Source of the DNA: Massilia phosphatilytica | GTDB lineage: Bacteria > Pseudomonadota > Gammaproteobacteria > Burkholderiales > Burkholderiaceae_D | Assembly: GCF_002968015.1 (NCBI RefSeq) | Contig: NZ_PUIP01000005.1 | Span: 290,124 to 354,123, forward strand | Length of the DNA: 64,000 bases | Direction of reading: 5' to 3' | In this document: piece after piece, positions 51,008 to 60,122 of the stretch | Numbering within the stretch: position 1 is the stretch's first letter | How the letters are laid out: each line of letters starts with the position of its first letter | Position numbers and translations under genes: made by a program | Notes under the pieces: generated by a model | The model's database searches: none | What the model was told of the DNA's origin: nothing | Seen by the model: the letters and a program-made list of their open reading frames with translations, nothing else

Positions 51008-52405
51008 TCAGGCGCGACGCCAGTTGGTGCTGCCGTCCGGCTTGTCTTCGAGCACGACGCCGCCCGCAGTCAGCTCGGCGCGGATTGCGTCGGCCTCGGC
51101 GAAATTCCGCGCCTTCTTGGCGGCGGCGCGGCGCGCGATGGCATCGACGATCGCCGCTTCGTCCAGGCCGCCCTCGCCCGGCGTGCCGGCCTGCAGGAAG
51201 GCCTGCGGGCTGCGTTCGAGCAGGCCCAGCACGGCGGCCAGCGCCTTCAACTGGCGCGCGGCCGCGACGGATTTGCTCTTGTTGACTTCCGTGGCCAGGT
51301 CGAACAGTTCGGCCACCGCCAGCGGCGTGTTGAAATCGTCGTCCATCGCGTCGCGGAAGCGCTGCGCGTGGGGCTCGTCCCAGTCGACGCCGACCGGCGC
51401 GCTGCCGGCATCCACCTCGGACAGCGCCGTGTACAGGCGCGTCAGCGCGCCTTTCGCGTCGTCGATGTGGACGTCCGAATAATTCAGCGGGCTGCGGTAG
51501 TGGGCGCGCAGGATGAAGAAGCGGATGACCTCGGCATCATATTTCTTGAGGACGTCGCGGATCGTGAAGAAATTGCCCAGCGATTTGGACATCTTCTCGT
51601 TATCGACGCGTACGAAGCCGTTGTGGATCCAGTAATTCGCCATCGGCGGACCGAACGCGCCTTCCGACTGGGCGATCTCGTTCTCGTGGTGCGGGAACTG
51701 CAGGTCGGCGCCGCCGCCGTGGATGTCGAAGTGTTCGCCCAGCATGGCGCACGACATGGCGGAGCATTCGATGTGCCAGCCCGGACGGCCCTTGCCCCAT
51801 TTCGAATCCCATTTCGCTTCGTCGGGCTCGGATTCCTTGGCGGCCTTCCACAGCACGAAGTCGAGCGGATCGCGCTTGCCCGTGTTCACGTCCACGCGCT
51901 CGCCGGCGCGCAGGTCGTCCAGCGACTTGCCGGACAGCTTGCCGTAGCCCTGGAAATTACGCACGGCATAGTTCACATCGCCGTCTTCGCCCTGGTAGGC
52001 GAGTTCCTTCGTTTCCAGCTTGTCGATGATGGACAGCATGTGCGGCACGTACTCCGTCGCGCGCGGCGCGAAATCCGGCGGCAGGATGCCCAGCGCGGCC
52101 GTGTCTTCGTCCATCGCCTTGATGAAGCGCGTCGTCAGCGCCGTCATGGTTTCATTGTTCTCGACGGCGCGCTTGATGATCTTGTCGTCGATGTCCGTGA
52201 TGTTGCGGACATACTTGACCTCGTAGCCCGACGCCTTGAGCCAGCGGTAGATGACGTCGAACGCCATCATCATCCGGCCATGACCGACGTGGCAGTAATC
52301 GTAGACCGTCATCCCGCACACGTACATGTTGACTTTGCCGGGCTGGAGGGGAACGAATACCTGCTTGTCACGCGCGAGCGTGTTGTAGATCTTGAGTTGG
52401 CTCAT
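51008..52405 (-). CDS. cysS: Cysteinyl-tRNA synthetase
   Basis: 465 residues. The class I signature is CHVGHGR (HIGH equivalent) and KMSKSLGN near residue 270; zinc-ligand Cys is in [12 protein letters not shown]. It charges tRNA-Cys. The start MSQLKIYNT is preferred; an in-frame ATG lies 27 bp upstream. First gene of the leftward core block and divergent from ppiA. Confidence 0.97.
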   Translation of the reverse strand: MSQLKIYNTLARDKQVFVPLQPGKVNMYVCGMTVYDYCHVGHGRMMMAFDVIYRWLKASGYEVKYVRNITDIDDKIIKRAVENNETMTALTTRFIKAMDEDTAALGILPPDFAPRATEYVPHMLSIIDKLETKELAYQGEDGDVNYAVRNFQGYGKLSGKSLDDLRAGERVDVNTGKRDPLDFVLWKAAKESEPDEAKWDSKWGKGRPGWHIECSAMSCAMLGEHFDIHGGGADLQFPHHENEIAQSEGAFGPPMANYWIHNGFVRVDNEKMSKSLGNFFTIRDVLKKYDAEVIRFFILRAHYRSPLNYSDVHIDDAKGALTRLYTALSEVDAGSAPVGVDWDEPHAQRFRDAMDDDFNTPLAVAELFDLATEVNKSKSVAAARQLKALAAVLGLLERSPQAFLQAGTPGEGGLDEAAIVDAIARRAAAKKARNFAEADAIRAELTAGGVVLEDKPDGSTNWRRA

Positions 52406-52653
52406 CGGATGTTTGCTAGAGGGTTGGAGCATGACGCTCGAAACGCAGCCTTGCGGCAGTGCCTGGACGTGGCGGGCGCGTCGGGAGTGTCAGGACCGCT
52501 ATTCTTTGGAACATTGTTCTTTTTGATAGAATCGGCAGTCCGTCGCAAAGTATAGCATTGATAAAATCCCGACTGGCCGCATATGCCATAGGTTTATTTT
52601 TCTGCAAAACCCTTGACATCACTTTGCGCTTTATCCACCGAGAGGAAGCTACG

Positions 52654-53256
52654 ATGCACGCCCTGAAATCGCCCGGCGCCCGTTTTATCACCCGTTTTGC
52701 CACCGGCCTGGCGGCGCTGACCCTGTCCACCGCCGCATTCGCCGCCGACCCGCAAGTGTCCTTGAAAACGTCGATGGGCGAGATCGTGCTGGAACTGAAC
52801 CCGGAAAAAGCGCCCATCGCCGTCGACAATTTCCTCAAGTACGTAAAATCCGGCTTCTACAAAGGCACGATCTTCCACCGCGTGATCGACGGCTTCATGA
52901 TCCAGGGCGGCGGCATGGATGCCCAGTTCCATGGTCGCAAGACGAACAAACCGATCAAGAACGAGTCCAACAACGGCCTGTCGAACGAAAAGTATACGGT
53001 CGCCATGGCGCGCGAATCGAATCCGGACTCGGCCACCTCGCAATTCTTCATCAACGTGGTCGACAATCCCGGACTCGATTATCCGAACATGCAGGGCTCG
53101 GGCTACACGGTGTTCGGCAAGGTCGTGAAGGGCCAGGACGTCGTCGACAAGATCAAAAGCGTCGTCGTGGACGACATCCGCGGCCTCGAAAACGTACCCG
53201 TGACGCCCGTCACGATCCAGTCCGCGACCCTCCTCAAGGGTGATAAAGTAAAATAA
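52654..53256 (+). CDS. ppiA: Periplasmic peptidyl-prolyl isomerase, cyclophilin type
   Basis: 200 residues with a signal peptide ending near AAFAADP (about residue 29). The cyclophilin core is clear: GTIFHRVIDGFMIQGGGM, YTVAMARESNPDSATSQFFINV. AGGAAG lies 6 bp before the ATG, which sets the start inside a longer frame. It is the periplasmic partner of the cytoplasmic PpiB encoded next; the two share most landmark residues and probably arose by duplication. Confidence 0.94.
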   Translation: MHALKSPGARFITRFATGLAALTLSTAAFAADPQVSLKTSMGEIVLELNPEKAPIAVDNFLKYVKSGFYKGTIFHRVIDGFMIQGGGMDAQFHGRKTNKPIKNESNNGLSNEKYTVAMARESNPDSATSQFFINVVDNPGLDYPNMQGSGYTVFGKVVKGQDVVDKIKSVVVDDIRGLENVPVTPVTIQSATLLKGDKVK

Positions 53257-53404
53257 CGAACTCGCAACTCAATATTGGGAAACCTACTGCGCGTTGCAGG
53301 TTTGATCTCCGATGCTCACTGTACTATCGTACAGCTGCGCTTCTCGACCAAACCTGCCGCCGCTCGCTACGGTTTCTTGGAATGAACAACCGATAGGAAA
53401 AAAA

Positions 53405-53899
53405 ATGACCACCGTACTCATGACCACCAACAAGGGCAACATCAAGGTCGAACTGGACGCCGACAAGGCACCGAAGACCGTTGCCAACTTCCTGGACTAC
53501 GTGAACAAGGGTCACTTCTCCAACACGATCTTCCATCGCGTGATCAAGGACTTCATGATCCAGGGCGGCGGTTTCGAGCCGGGCATGAAGCAAAAGCCGA
53601 CCGAGCAGACCGTCGAGAACGAAGCGAAGAACGGCCTCAAGAACGACAAGTACACGATCGCGATGGCCCGCACGATGGCCCCGCACTCGGCATCGGCCCA
53701 ATTCTTCATCAACACCAAGAACAACGACTTCCTGAACTACCCGGGCCAGGACGGCTGGGGTTATGCCGTGTTCGGCAAGGTCGTCGAAGGCCAGGACATC
53801 GTCGACCAGATCAACAACGTCAAGACGAGCCGTGCCGGCATGCACTCGGACGTGCCGAGCGAAGACGTCATCATCGAAAAGATCGAAGTCGTCCAGTAA
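53405..53899 (+). CDS. ppiB: Cytoplasmic peptidyl-prolyl isomerase B
   Basis: 164 residues, standard for PpiB, with no signal peptide. Landmarks: NTIFHRVIKDFMIQGGGFEPGM and MAPHSASAQFFINTKNN. AGGA lies 7 bp before the ATG. Located between ppiA and lpxH on the same strand, 149 bp after ppiA. Confidence 0.96.
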   Translation: MTTVLMTTNKGNIKVELDADKAPKTVANFLDYVNKGHFSNTIFHRVIKDFMIQGGGFEPGMKQKPTEQTVENEAKNGLKNDKYTIAMARTMAPHSASAQFFINTKNNDFLNYPGQDGWGYAVFGKVVEGQDIVDQINNVKTSRAGMHSDVPSEDVIIEKIEVVQ

Positions 53900-53956
53900 T
53901 CTGAACAGGCAGGCATGACGCGCGGGCCCTGCTCCGGCGATTGATCCTGGCAGCAC

Positions 53957-54715
53957 ATGACCGCACCCGCGCGCACGCTCGCACTCTTCATTTCCGACCT
54001 GCACCTGCAGGCGTCCCACCCGCGTACGGCCGAAGCCTTCTTCCGCTTCCTGGCCGAACGCGCGGCGCATGCCGAGCAGCTTTATCTGCTCGGCGACATC
54101 TTCGAATACTGGGCCGGCGACGACGACCTCGACGACCCGTTCAACCGCAGCGTCGCCACCGCGCTGCGCCGCGTGAGCGACGGCGGCACGGCCGTCTACT
54201 GGCTCGGCGGTAATCGCGACTTCCTCGTCGGCACCGGTTTTGCCGAGGCGGCCGGCCTCATCCTGCTGTCCGAACCGCACGTGGTGACCATCGCCGGCCG
54301 CCAGGTCGTCCTGGTACATGGCGACGCCCAGTGCACCGACGACCTCAAATACATGGCCTTCCGCGCGCAGGTGCGCGAGCCGGCGTGGCAAAGCCAGTTC
54401 CTCGCCATGCCGCTGGCACAGCGCAAGGCGATCATCGCCGGCCTGCGCGAAGGCAGCCGCGCGGCCCACGACGAAAAATCGTACGAGATCATGGACGTCA
54501 CGCCGGCCGCCGTCGCCGCGCTGCATGCGGACAGCGGCACGGACGTCATCATCCACGGCCACACTCACCGGCCCGCACTGCACGAGGCCGGCGGCAAGCA
54601 ACGCTACGTGCTGCCCGACTGGGAACTCGACGCGGACCCCGTCCGCGGCGGCTGGATCGCGATCGGCGACGACGGGCGTATCGTGCGCTGCGACCTCGAC
54701 GGACAACCCGTCTAA
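53957..54715 (+). CDS. lpxH: UDP-2,3-diacylglucosamine diphosphatase
   Basis: 252 residues of the calcineurin-like phosphoesterase fold. Metal-ligand motifs are FISDLHL, LLGDIFEYW, LGGNRDFLVG and IIHGHTHRP. It cleaves UDP-2,3-diacylglucosamine to lipid X in lipid A synthesis. Order ppiB-lpxH is common in the group. Confidence 0.95.
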   Translation: MTAPARTLALFISDLHLQASHPRTAEAFFRFLAERAAHAEQLYLLGDIFEYWAGDDDLDDPFNRSVATALRRVSDGGTAVYWLGGNRDFLVGTGFAEAAGLILLSEPHVVTIAGRQVVLVHGDAQCTDDLKYMAFRAQVREPAWQSQFLAMPLAQRKAIIAGLREGSRAAHDEKSYEIMDVTPAAVAALHADSGTDVIIHGHTHRPALHEAGGKQRYVLPDWELDADPVRGGWIAIGDDGRIVRCDLDGQPV

Positions 54716-54747
54716 CCACCTCTCAATCCTGCTAGGTCGACCTTGTA

Positions 54748-54775
54748 TTGACCTCTGCCGACCTGGTGTTATACT
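54748..54775 (+). promoter_or_regulatory. Promoter of the ytrA-like/ABC operon
   Basis: TTGACC, a 16-bp spacer and TATACT form a good sigma-70 promoter, about 80 bp upstream of the GntR-family gene. The -10 overlaps the inverted repeat at 54765-54788. Confidence 0.65.
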
Positions 54776-54788
54776 TCACTACAACACC
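54765..54788. promoter_or_regulatory. Operator-like inverted repeat GGTGTT-N12-AACACC
   Basis: A perfect 6-bp dyad overlaps the -10 hexamer and the likely transcription start of the operon. This position suits autorepression by the YtrA-type GntR protein encoded just downstream. Confidence 0.55.
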
Positions 54789-54856
54789 ACTACTCTACAT
54801 CACCAACATGGAGGCAGGCATGACATGGACTGCACCGCGACAAAAGGAGGCCGGCA

Positions 54857-55222
54857 ATGACGATCGGCTGGAATGACAACTCTCCGATCTACCGGCAGTT
54901 GAAGGACAGGGTGATCGGTATGATGCTCGATGGCGCCTTGAAGGCCGGGGATCCGCTCCCCTCCGTGCGCCAGATCGCAGCCGAGTACCAGCTGAATCCG
55001 ATCACGGTCTCGAAGGCTTACCAGGAACTGGTCGACGACAACTTAGTAGAAAAACGAAGGGGGATCGGTATGTACGTCACGGAAGGCGCGAGCGAAAAAC
55101 TGCTCGCCAGCGAAAGGGAGCGCTTCCTGCGCGAGGAATGGCCGGCGATGCTGGAACGGATCCGCCGCCTCGGCCTCAATGTCGAGCATTTGCTGCGCGA
55201 ACCGGTCGGAGGCGGGAAATGA
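54857..55222 (+). CDS. GntR-family regulator, YtrA subfamily
   Basis: 121 residues. The N-terminal winged helix (IYRQLKDRVIGMMLDGALKAGDPLPSVRQIAAEYQLNPITVSKAYQELVD) is followed by only a short helical dimerisation tail, which defines the YtrA subfamily that usually represses ABC transporter operons. AGGAGG lies 6 bp before the ATG. Its stop overlaps the start of the ABC ATPase gene. Likely autorepressor of the operon through the repeat at 54765. Confidence 0.92.
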   Translation: MTIGWNDNSPIYRQLKDRVIGMMLDGALKAGDPLPSVRQIAAEYQLNPITVSKAYQELVDDNLVEKRRGIGMYVTEGASEKLLASERERFLREEWPAMLERIRRLGLNVEHLLREPVGGGK

Positions 55223-56088
55223 GCGCCGTGATCGAAGCGAAAAACCTGACGAAACGCTACGGCAAGCGCACGGCGGTGAACGGCATCGACTTCACCATTC
55301 CCTCCGGCCGCATCGTCGGCCTGATCGGCCCGAACGGCTCGGGCAAGACCACCACGCTGAAGGCCGCGCTGGGCCTGATCCCGTTCGAAGGCCAGTTGTC
55401 CGTGCTGGGCCTCGACCCGCGCGCCCACCGCGACGAGCTGATGCAGGACGTCTGCTTCATCGCCGACGTCGCGATCCTGCCGCGCTGGCTGCGCGTGCGT
55501 GATGCCATCGACTTCGTGGCCGGCGTGCACCCGCGCTTCAATCGCGAGAAGGCGGAACGCTATATCGCGAACACGAAGCTGCAGCCGGGCATGAAGGTCA
55601 AGGAAATGTCCAAGGGCATGATCGTGCAATTGCACCTGGCCCTCGTGATGGCCATCGACGCGAAGCTGCTCGTGCTGGACGAACCGACCCTGGGCCTGGA
55701 CATCATCTACCGCAAGCAGTTCTACCAGAACCTGCTGGAAGATTATTTTGACGAGCACAAGACGATCGTCATCACGACGCACCAGGTCGAAGAAGTCGAG
55801 CACATCCTGACCGACCTGATGTTCATCCGCGACGGCCGCATCGTGCTGGCCGCGTCGATGGAAGAGATCGGCGAACGCTATGTCGAGGTGATGGTGCCGC
55901 AGGAAAAACTGAGCGCCGCCAACGCGCTGCAGCCGCTCGACCGCCGCACTGTGTTCGGCAAGGCCGTGCTGCTGTTCGATGCCGGCCCCGGCGGCGCGTC
56001 GCGCCAGCAGCTGGCGGCCCTGGGCGAAACCCGTAATCCCTCCGTCGCCGATTTGTTCGTCGCGACCATGAAAGGAACCTACGCATGA
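55219..56088 (+). CDS. ABC transporter ATP-binding protein
   Basis: 289 residues with Walker A GPNGSGKTTT (near residue 39), a signature region KEMSKGMIVQLHLALVMA (degenerate compared with LSGGQ) and Walker B LLVLDEPTLGLD. The C-terminal extension (about 70 residues) is typical of two-gene YtrB/CcmA-like exporters. It overlaps the GntR gene upstream and the permease downstream (ATGA in both cases). Substrate unknown. Confidence 0.93.
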   Translation: MSAVIEAKNLTKRYGKRTAVNGIDFTIPSGRIVGLIGPNGSGKTTTLKAALGLIPFEGQLSVLGLDPRAHRDELMQDVCFIADVAILPRWLRVRDAIDFVAGVHPRFNREKAERYIANTKLQPGMKVKEMSKGMIVQLHLALVMAIDAKLLVLDEPTLGLDIIYRKQFYQNLLEDYFDEHKTIVITTHQVEEVEHILTDLMFIRDGRIVLAASMEEIGERYVEVMVPQEKLSAANALQPLDRRTVFGKAVLLFDAGPGGASRQQLAALGETRNPSVADLFVATMKGTYA

Positions 56089-57077
56089 ATACGAACACCA
56101 TGAAGTGGCTGCTGCGGCGCGAGTTCTGGGAGCACAAGGGCTCGATGTTCTGGGCGCCGCTCATCGTCGGATCGCTGCTCGTCGTACTGCTGGGCTGCAC
56201 GGTCTCCTACGGCATCATGGCGCACGGCATTCCCGCGCATGTGACGGTCAATGGCCAGACCTTGCAGCACGCCCGCCTGGACCAGATCCTGCCCGACGAA
56301 ACGAAGCTGATGGTCGCGAAGATCGCCTCCGGCATGTACCTGGGCGCCGCGGCGCCGCTGTTTGCGATCCTGGTCGGCGTCGTGTTCTTCTACTGCCTCG
56401 GCGCGCTGTACGACGAGCGCCGCGACCGCAGCATCCTGTTCTGGAAATCGCTGCCCGTGTCCGACCCGATGACGGTGCTGTCGAAAGCCCTCACCGCGAT
56501 GGTCGTCGCGCCCGTGATCACGCTGGTCCTGGCGATCGCCGCGTCGCTGGCCTTGCTGTTCCTCGTCTGCATGGTACTCAGCACGCAGGGGCTGAACCTG
56601 TTCGGATCGCTGCTGGCGTCGTCCGACCTGTACCTCTCGCCGCTGCGCCTCGCCGCCCTGCTGCCGGTGTACGTGGTGTGGGCGCTGCCGACCGTGGGCT
56701 GGCTGATGCTCGTGTCGAGCTGGGCGAAGTCGAAGCCGTTCCTGTGGGCCGTCGGTGTACCCGTCGTCGCGCTCGTCATCCTCAAGTGGATCAACGCGGC
56801 GCTCGAGAACTTCTCCGGGCAGACGCTGCTGCTGTCGCATTACGCGAGCGACGTCGTCGCCCGCATCCTCGGCGGCATCGTGCCCGGGATCTGGTTCACG
56901 TTCCAGCCGGCCCTGCAGACTGGCGTGCGCCCGACCGGGAACGGCTTCGACATGGGCGGGCTCGTCTCCCAATCCTACCTGTCGCTGGCCGGCATCGATG
57001 CCTGGGTCGGCGTGGCGATGGGCGTCGCGATGCTGTACGCCGCGATCCGCATGCGCCGCTGGCGCGACGAAGGCTGA
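56085..57077 (+). CDS. ABC transporter permease (six TM)
   Basis: 330 residues with about six hydrophobic segments (e.g. WAPLIVGSLLVVLLGCTVSY, FAILVGVVFFYCLGALYDERRDRSILFWKSLPVSD). The cytoplasmic loop YDERRDRSILFWKSLPVSD is characteristic of ABC-2 type permeases. It works with the ATPase encoded in the overlapping upstream gene. Substrate unknown; such YtrA-linked systems often respond to cell-envelope stress. Confidence 0.9.
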   Translation: MNTNTMKWLLRREFWEHKGSMFWAPLIVGSLLVVLLGCTVSYGIMAHGIPAHVTVNGQTLQHARLDQILPDETKLMVAKIASGMYLGAAAPLFAILVGVVFFYCLGALYDERRDRSILFWKSLPVSDPMTVLSKALTAMVVAPVITLVLAIAASLALLFLVCMVLSTQGLNLFGSLLASSDLYLSPLRLAALLPVYVVWALPTVGWLMLVSSWAKSKPFLWAVGVPVVALVILKWINAALENFSGQTLLLSHYASDVVARILGGIVPGIWFTFQPALQTGVRPTGNGFDMGGLVSQSYLSLAGIDAWVGVAMGVAMLYAAIRMRRWRDEG

Positions 57078-57081
57078 GACC

Positions 57082-57828
57082 GTGCGCCCAGCCCTCCTCG
57101 CCCTCGCCCTGCTGTCCGCGACGGCCTGCGCGCAGGACGTCGAACCGGGTGCCAACCATGAAGGTGTCGTGCACGTGAATGCGATCAAGAATCCGGAGAT
57201 GCATTCGTACCGCGCCATCGCGGCCGGCCTGGACACCTTCGACGAGCAGCACACGCTGGCGCCGGCCGTGACGCAACTGCGGTTCGTCGTGCGCAAGCGC
57301 GGCGGCGCCGTGCTGGAAGGCGACCTGCCGACGGCAAAGCTGACCGCCGACGCGTTCACGCTGGCGCTGCCGGTCGGCACGGACGCCCTGTTCGACGTGC
57401 CGCGCAGCCAGCAGGCGTGGGATGCGAACGCGGAACTCGTGCTGAGCCGCAAGCGCAACGAGGTCAGGGTCTGGCCCTGGGTGCGCACGCCGGGCCTGGC
57501 CGACAACCAGCGCCGCCTCGGCGACCTGCGGCTCGAATGCCAGGTCTTCGTCACCGTCGCCAAGAAGGAGGCGCCGTTCTGGGTCGTCGCGCTGGCCAAC
57601 ACCGTGTTCCTGACGGGCGACTGGTGCAGCTTCTTCAAGGACCGTGACCGTACGTGGTCCGTGAACGTGGAAACGCCGCTCGCTGCCGCCATGCTGCGCG
57701 AAGGCGAACGCACCTTGCCGCTGAAAGTCAAAGGCCGCCAGTTCGAACTGCCGCTGTATGACACCAGTTGGACCAACGATGCCGTCGTCGACCTGGCGTT
57801 CGTCGCACCCGAAGGAGCCGCACCATGA
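57082..57828 (+). CDS. Exported protein of unknown function, paralogue 1
   Basis: 248 residues starting with GTG 4 bp after the permease, with AAGG 8 bp upstream. A signal sequence (LLALALLSATACAQ) ends with Cys 16, so it may be cleaved by either signal peptidase. The mature part has no family I know. It shares landmarks with the next gene product (NPEMHSYRAIAAGLDTFD; DNQRRLGDLRLECQV; a GDWC segment), which marks the two as tandem paralogues. Its stop overlaps the start of the next gene. Confidence 0.75.
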   Translation: MRPALLALALLSATACAQDVEPGANHEGVVHVNAIKNPEMHSYRAIAAGLDTFDEQHTLAPAVTQLRFVVRKRGGAVLEGDLPTAKLTADAFTLALPVGTDALFDVPRSQQAWDANAELVLSRKRNEVRVWPWVRTPGLADNQRRLGDLRLECQVFVTVAKKEAPFWVVALANTVFLTGDWCSFFKDRDRTWSVNVETPLAAAMLREGERTLPLKVKGRQFELPLYDTSWTNDAVVDLAFVAPEGAAP

Positions 57829-58592
57829 AGCGTATGACCCTGGCAATGTGCGCGCTGCTGGTATGCACCCTGCCCGCCGCGCACGCGGACGAGCCCGTGC
57901 CGGCGGTGCAGGTGAAGGGCATCGCGGATCCGGAAATGCACTCGTACCGCAGCGTCGCTGCCGGCCTCGACGCGTTCGACGCGCACCGTGCGCTGGCGCC
58001 GCACGCCACCCTGCGCTTCCGCATGCGCCACGCGGAGGGCGCCCCGGCGAACGCGGGCGACGGCCTGAAGTTGCGGCTCGCGAGCGACGATGGGAGCTTC
58101 CAGGAAAACGTGCCGATCGACGCCGCCGGCCTCCTGACCGTGGCCCGCAACCAGGCCGCCTACGATGCGGACGCCACGTTCATCCTGAACCAGAAGAACG
58201 GCTTGTACATGGGGCATCCGGAGGTGCGCACGGCCGGCCTGCCGGACAATGTCCGCCGGCTGGGCGACCTGCGCCTGGAATGCCGCGTCACCATCGCCAT
58301 CGTCAAGGACCAGATGCCGTTCCTCGCGAAGGCGGCCATCAATTCGCTGCTGCTGACGTCGGACTGGTGCGGCAAGAAGGGTTTCCACTTCGACGTGCCG
58401 GCACCACGTGCCGGCGTGCGTGCCGTACTGCGCGACGGCGAACGGTCGCGCCCGCTGGAAACGCACGGGTGGAAGGTGACGGTGCCGATCGGCGACACGG
58501 GCTGGCCGGACGACGCCCTCGTGCAAATCGACGAGGGTGCGCCCGAAGACCTTACTCGAACTGCTGACGGAACGCCGCGAACTGCGCCTTGA
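57825..58592 (+). CDS. Exported protein of unknown function, paralogue 2
   Basis: 255 residues with a signal peptide (to about residue 21, PAAHADE). It repeats the landmarks of the preceding gene (DPEMHSYRSVAAGLDAFD; DNVRRLGDLRLECRV; SDWCGKKGF). It is the last gene of the YtrA - ABC operon, and its end overlaps the convergent yceH gene by 41 bp. The conserved Cys positions could form a disulfide in the periplasm. Function is unknown; a link to the ABC transporter is inferred. Confidence 0.75.
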   Translation: MKRMTLAMCALLVCTLPAAHADEPVPAVQVKGIADPEMHSYRSVAAGLDAFDAHRALAPHATLRFRMRHAEGAPANAGDGLKLRLASDDGSFQENVPIDAAGLLTVARNQAAYDADATFILNQKNGLYMGHPEVRTAGLPDNVRRLGDLRLECRVTIAIVKDQMPFLAKAAINSLLLTSDWCGKKGFHFDVPAPRAGVRAVLRDGERSRPLETHGWKVTVPIGDTGWPDDALVQIDEGAPEDLTRTADGTPRTAP

Positions 58593-59241
58593 GTTCGTCG
58601 ACTTCGCTGCGCAGCGCGGCCACTTCCTGCTCCAGCTGGGCCACGCGTGCACCCGTCGAGCCGCCGCCCGAACCGGCGGCGGCGCCACCACCCGCATCCA
58701 TGCGCGCGACGTCGATCGGTCCGCCGAGCAAGTGTCCGTAGCGGGATTCCTTCGTGCCCGGCAAGCGTTCGAGCCGGGCGACGAGCGGCGGGTACTTGTC
58801 GATAAGGAATTGCAGCGCGCTTTCCGCCTCGGCCACCGATTTGAAATCGTGCAGGCGGCCCGTACGGCTGCGGATCTCGCCCGCCGTTTGCAGGCCACGC
58901 AGCATCAGCACGGCCAGCACGGCGACCTTGTCCTGCTCGAGCGTCCACTTGATGCGCATGCGATGCTCGTACTTGATGACGCGCGCGCCGGCCTGGGCGA
59001 TGCCGTTCACGAGCTTGCGCTGCATGAGGCGCTGCAGGGTGTCGTGGACGACGTCCTCGGACAGCTGCATCACGGGGTCGCGGCTGGACAGCTGGTTGCA
59101 GCCGTTCATCACCGCGTTCAGCGACATGGGGTAATTGTCGGGCGTCAGCGCCTCTTTTTCGGCGAGGACGCCCAGTACGCGGATTTCATTGGGGTCGAGG
59201 TCGGAGGCCGGGTCGAAGCTGCCCGGGATGTCGTCTTGCAT
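58552..59241 (-). CDS. yceH: YceH-family protein (DUF480)
   Basis: 229 residues. Two winged-helix-like DUF480 repeats (PNEIRVLGVLAEKEALTPDNYPMSLNAV and LAVLMLRGLQTAGEIRSRTGRLHDF) and a short C-terminal coiled coil (QLEQEVAALRSEVDELKAQ). The molecular role is not established; the fold suggests DNA or regulator binding. The 3-prime end overlaps the convergent exported-protein gene by 41 bp. Confidence 0.93.
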   Translation of the reverse strand: MQDDIPGSFDPASDLDPNEIRVLGVLAEKEALTPDNYPMSLNAVMNGCNQLSSRDPVMQLSEDVVHDTLQRLMQRKLVNGIAQAGARVIKYEHRMRIKWTLEQDKVAVLAVLMLRGLQTAGEIRSRTGRLHDFKSVAEAESALQFLIDKYPPLVARLERLPGTKESRYGHLLGGPIDVARMDAGGGAAAGSGGGSTGARVAQLEQEVAALRSEVDELKAQFAAFRQQFE

Positions 59242-59278
59242 CGGTGGTCCTTTGTTCGTTCGGCGCCCGCCGATCGCT

Positions 59279-60016
59279 TCAATCGACGAGCCGGTTCAGT
59301 TGTGCCTGGTCGAGTTTATCACTCTCGTCCGGCGTATGGCAGCGAATGCCCGCCGCCTTCATCGTCGCGCACATGCGCTCGATCTGCTCGTCCTGCTGGG
59401 CCACGTGGTTGATCAGGTTGCGCAGTGCCTTCGACAGCGGATCGTCCCCGTTCGGCGTGACGCCATAGGCGGCGAACATCTGGGCGCTGCGCGTCTGCTC
59501 TTCCTTGCGCACGATGTGGGCCGGGTTGCCGACGGCCGTCGCGCCGGCCGGCACCGGTTTCACGACGACGGCGTTCGAGCCGACCTTCGCGTACTCGCCG
59601 ACCGTGAACGCGCCGAGCACCTGCGCGCCGGCGCCGACGATCACGCCGCGCTCCAGGGTCGGATGGCGTTTCGTGCCCGCGACCAGGGTCGTTCCGCCCA
59701 GGGTGACGCCCTGGTAGATCGTGCAATCGTCGCCGACGACGGCCGTCTCGCCGATCACGACGCCGAAGCCGTGGTCGATGAACACGCGGCGGCCGATCGT
59801 CGCGCCCGGGTGGATTTCGATGCCCGTGAGAATGCGCGCGAAGTACGAGATGAACCTGCCCAGCCAGCGGAAGTTGACGCGCCAACAAGCATGCGCCCAG
59901 CGGTGCATGACGACGGCATGCAGGCCCGGGTAGCAGGTGAGCACTTCCCATGCGTTACGGGCCGCAGGGTCGCGTTCAATGATGCTCTGGATATCTTCGC
60001 GCAGGTTGGAAAACAT
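59279..60016 (-). CDS. cysE: Serine O-acetyltransferase
   Basis: 245 residues. The N-terminal helical part (MFSNLREDIQSIIERDPAARNAWEV) precedes the left-handed hexapeptide beta-helix (IHPGATIGRRVFIDHGFGVVIGE). It makes O-acetylserine for cysteine synthesis. The short IscR-type/CysE form of about 245-260 residues is common in Betaproteobacteria. Confidence 0.95.
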   Translation of the reverse strand: MFSNLREDIQSIIERDPAARNAWEVLTCYPGLHAVVMHRWAHACWRVNFRWLGRFISYFARILTGIEIHPGATIGRRVFIDHGFGVVIGETAVVGDDCTIYQGVTLGGTTLVAGTKRHPTLERGVIVGAGAQVLGAFTVGEYAKVGSNAVVVKPVPAGATAVGNPAHIVRKEEQTRSAQMFAAYGVTPNGDDPLSKALRNLINHVAQQDEQIERMCATMKAAGIRCHTPDESDKLDQAQLNRLVD

Positions 60017-60090
60017 AGTCGTGATTCGTGCAAGTGAAACAGCATGGTAGCGTATCCGCGCCGTACTTGCTTATGAGGGAATCAATTTTG

Positions 60091-60111
60091 GGTGGGCTTG
60101 AGAAGCCCACC
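60091..60111 (-). terminator. Hairpin after rlmB
   Basis: GGTGGGCTT (60091-60099) pairs perfectly with AAGCCCACC (60103-60111) with a 3-base loop, 11 bp beyond the rlmB stop. T residues flank it on the plus strand (GTTTTCC) more than on the minus strand, so it could act in either direction. Confidence 0.55.
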
Positions 60112-60122
60112 GTTTTCCAGGA

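Noticed and set aside
52613..52618. TTGACA upstream of ppiA
   Set aside because: No -10 hexamer lies at 16-18 bp, so I did not call a promoter.
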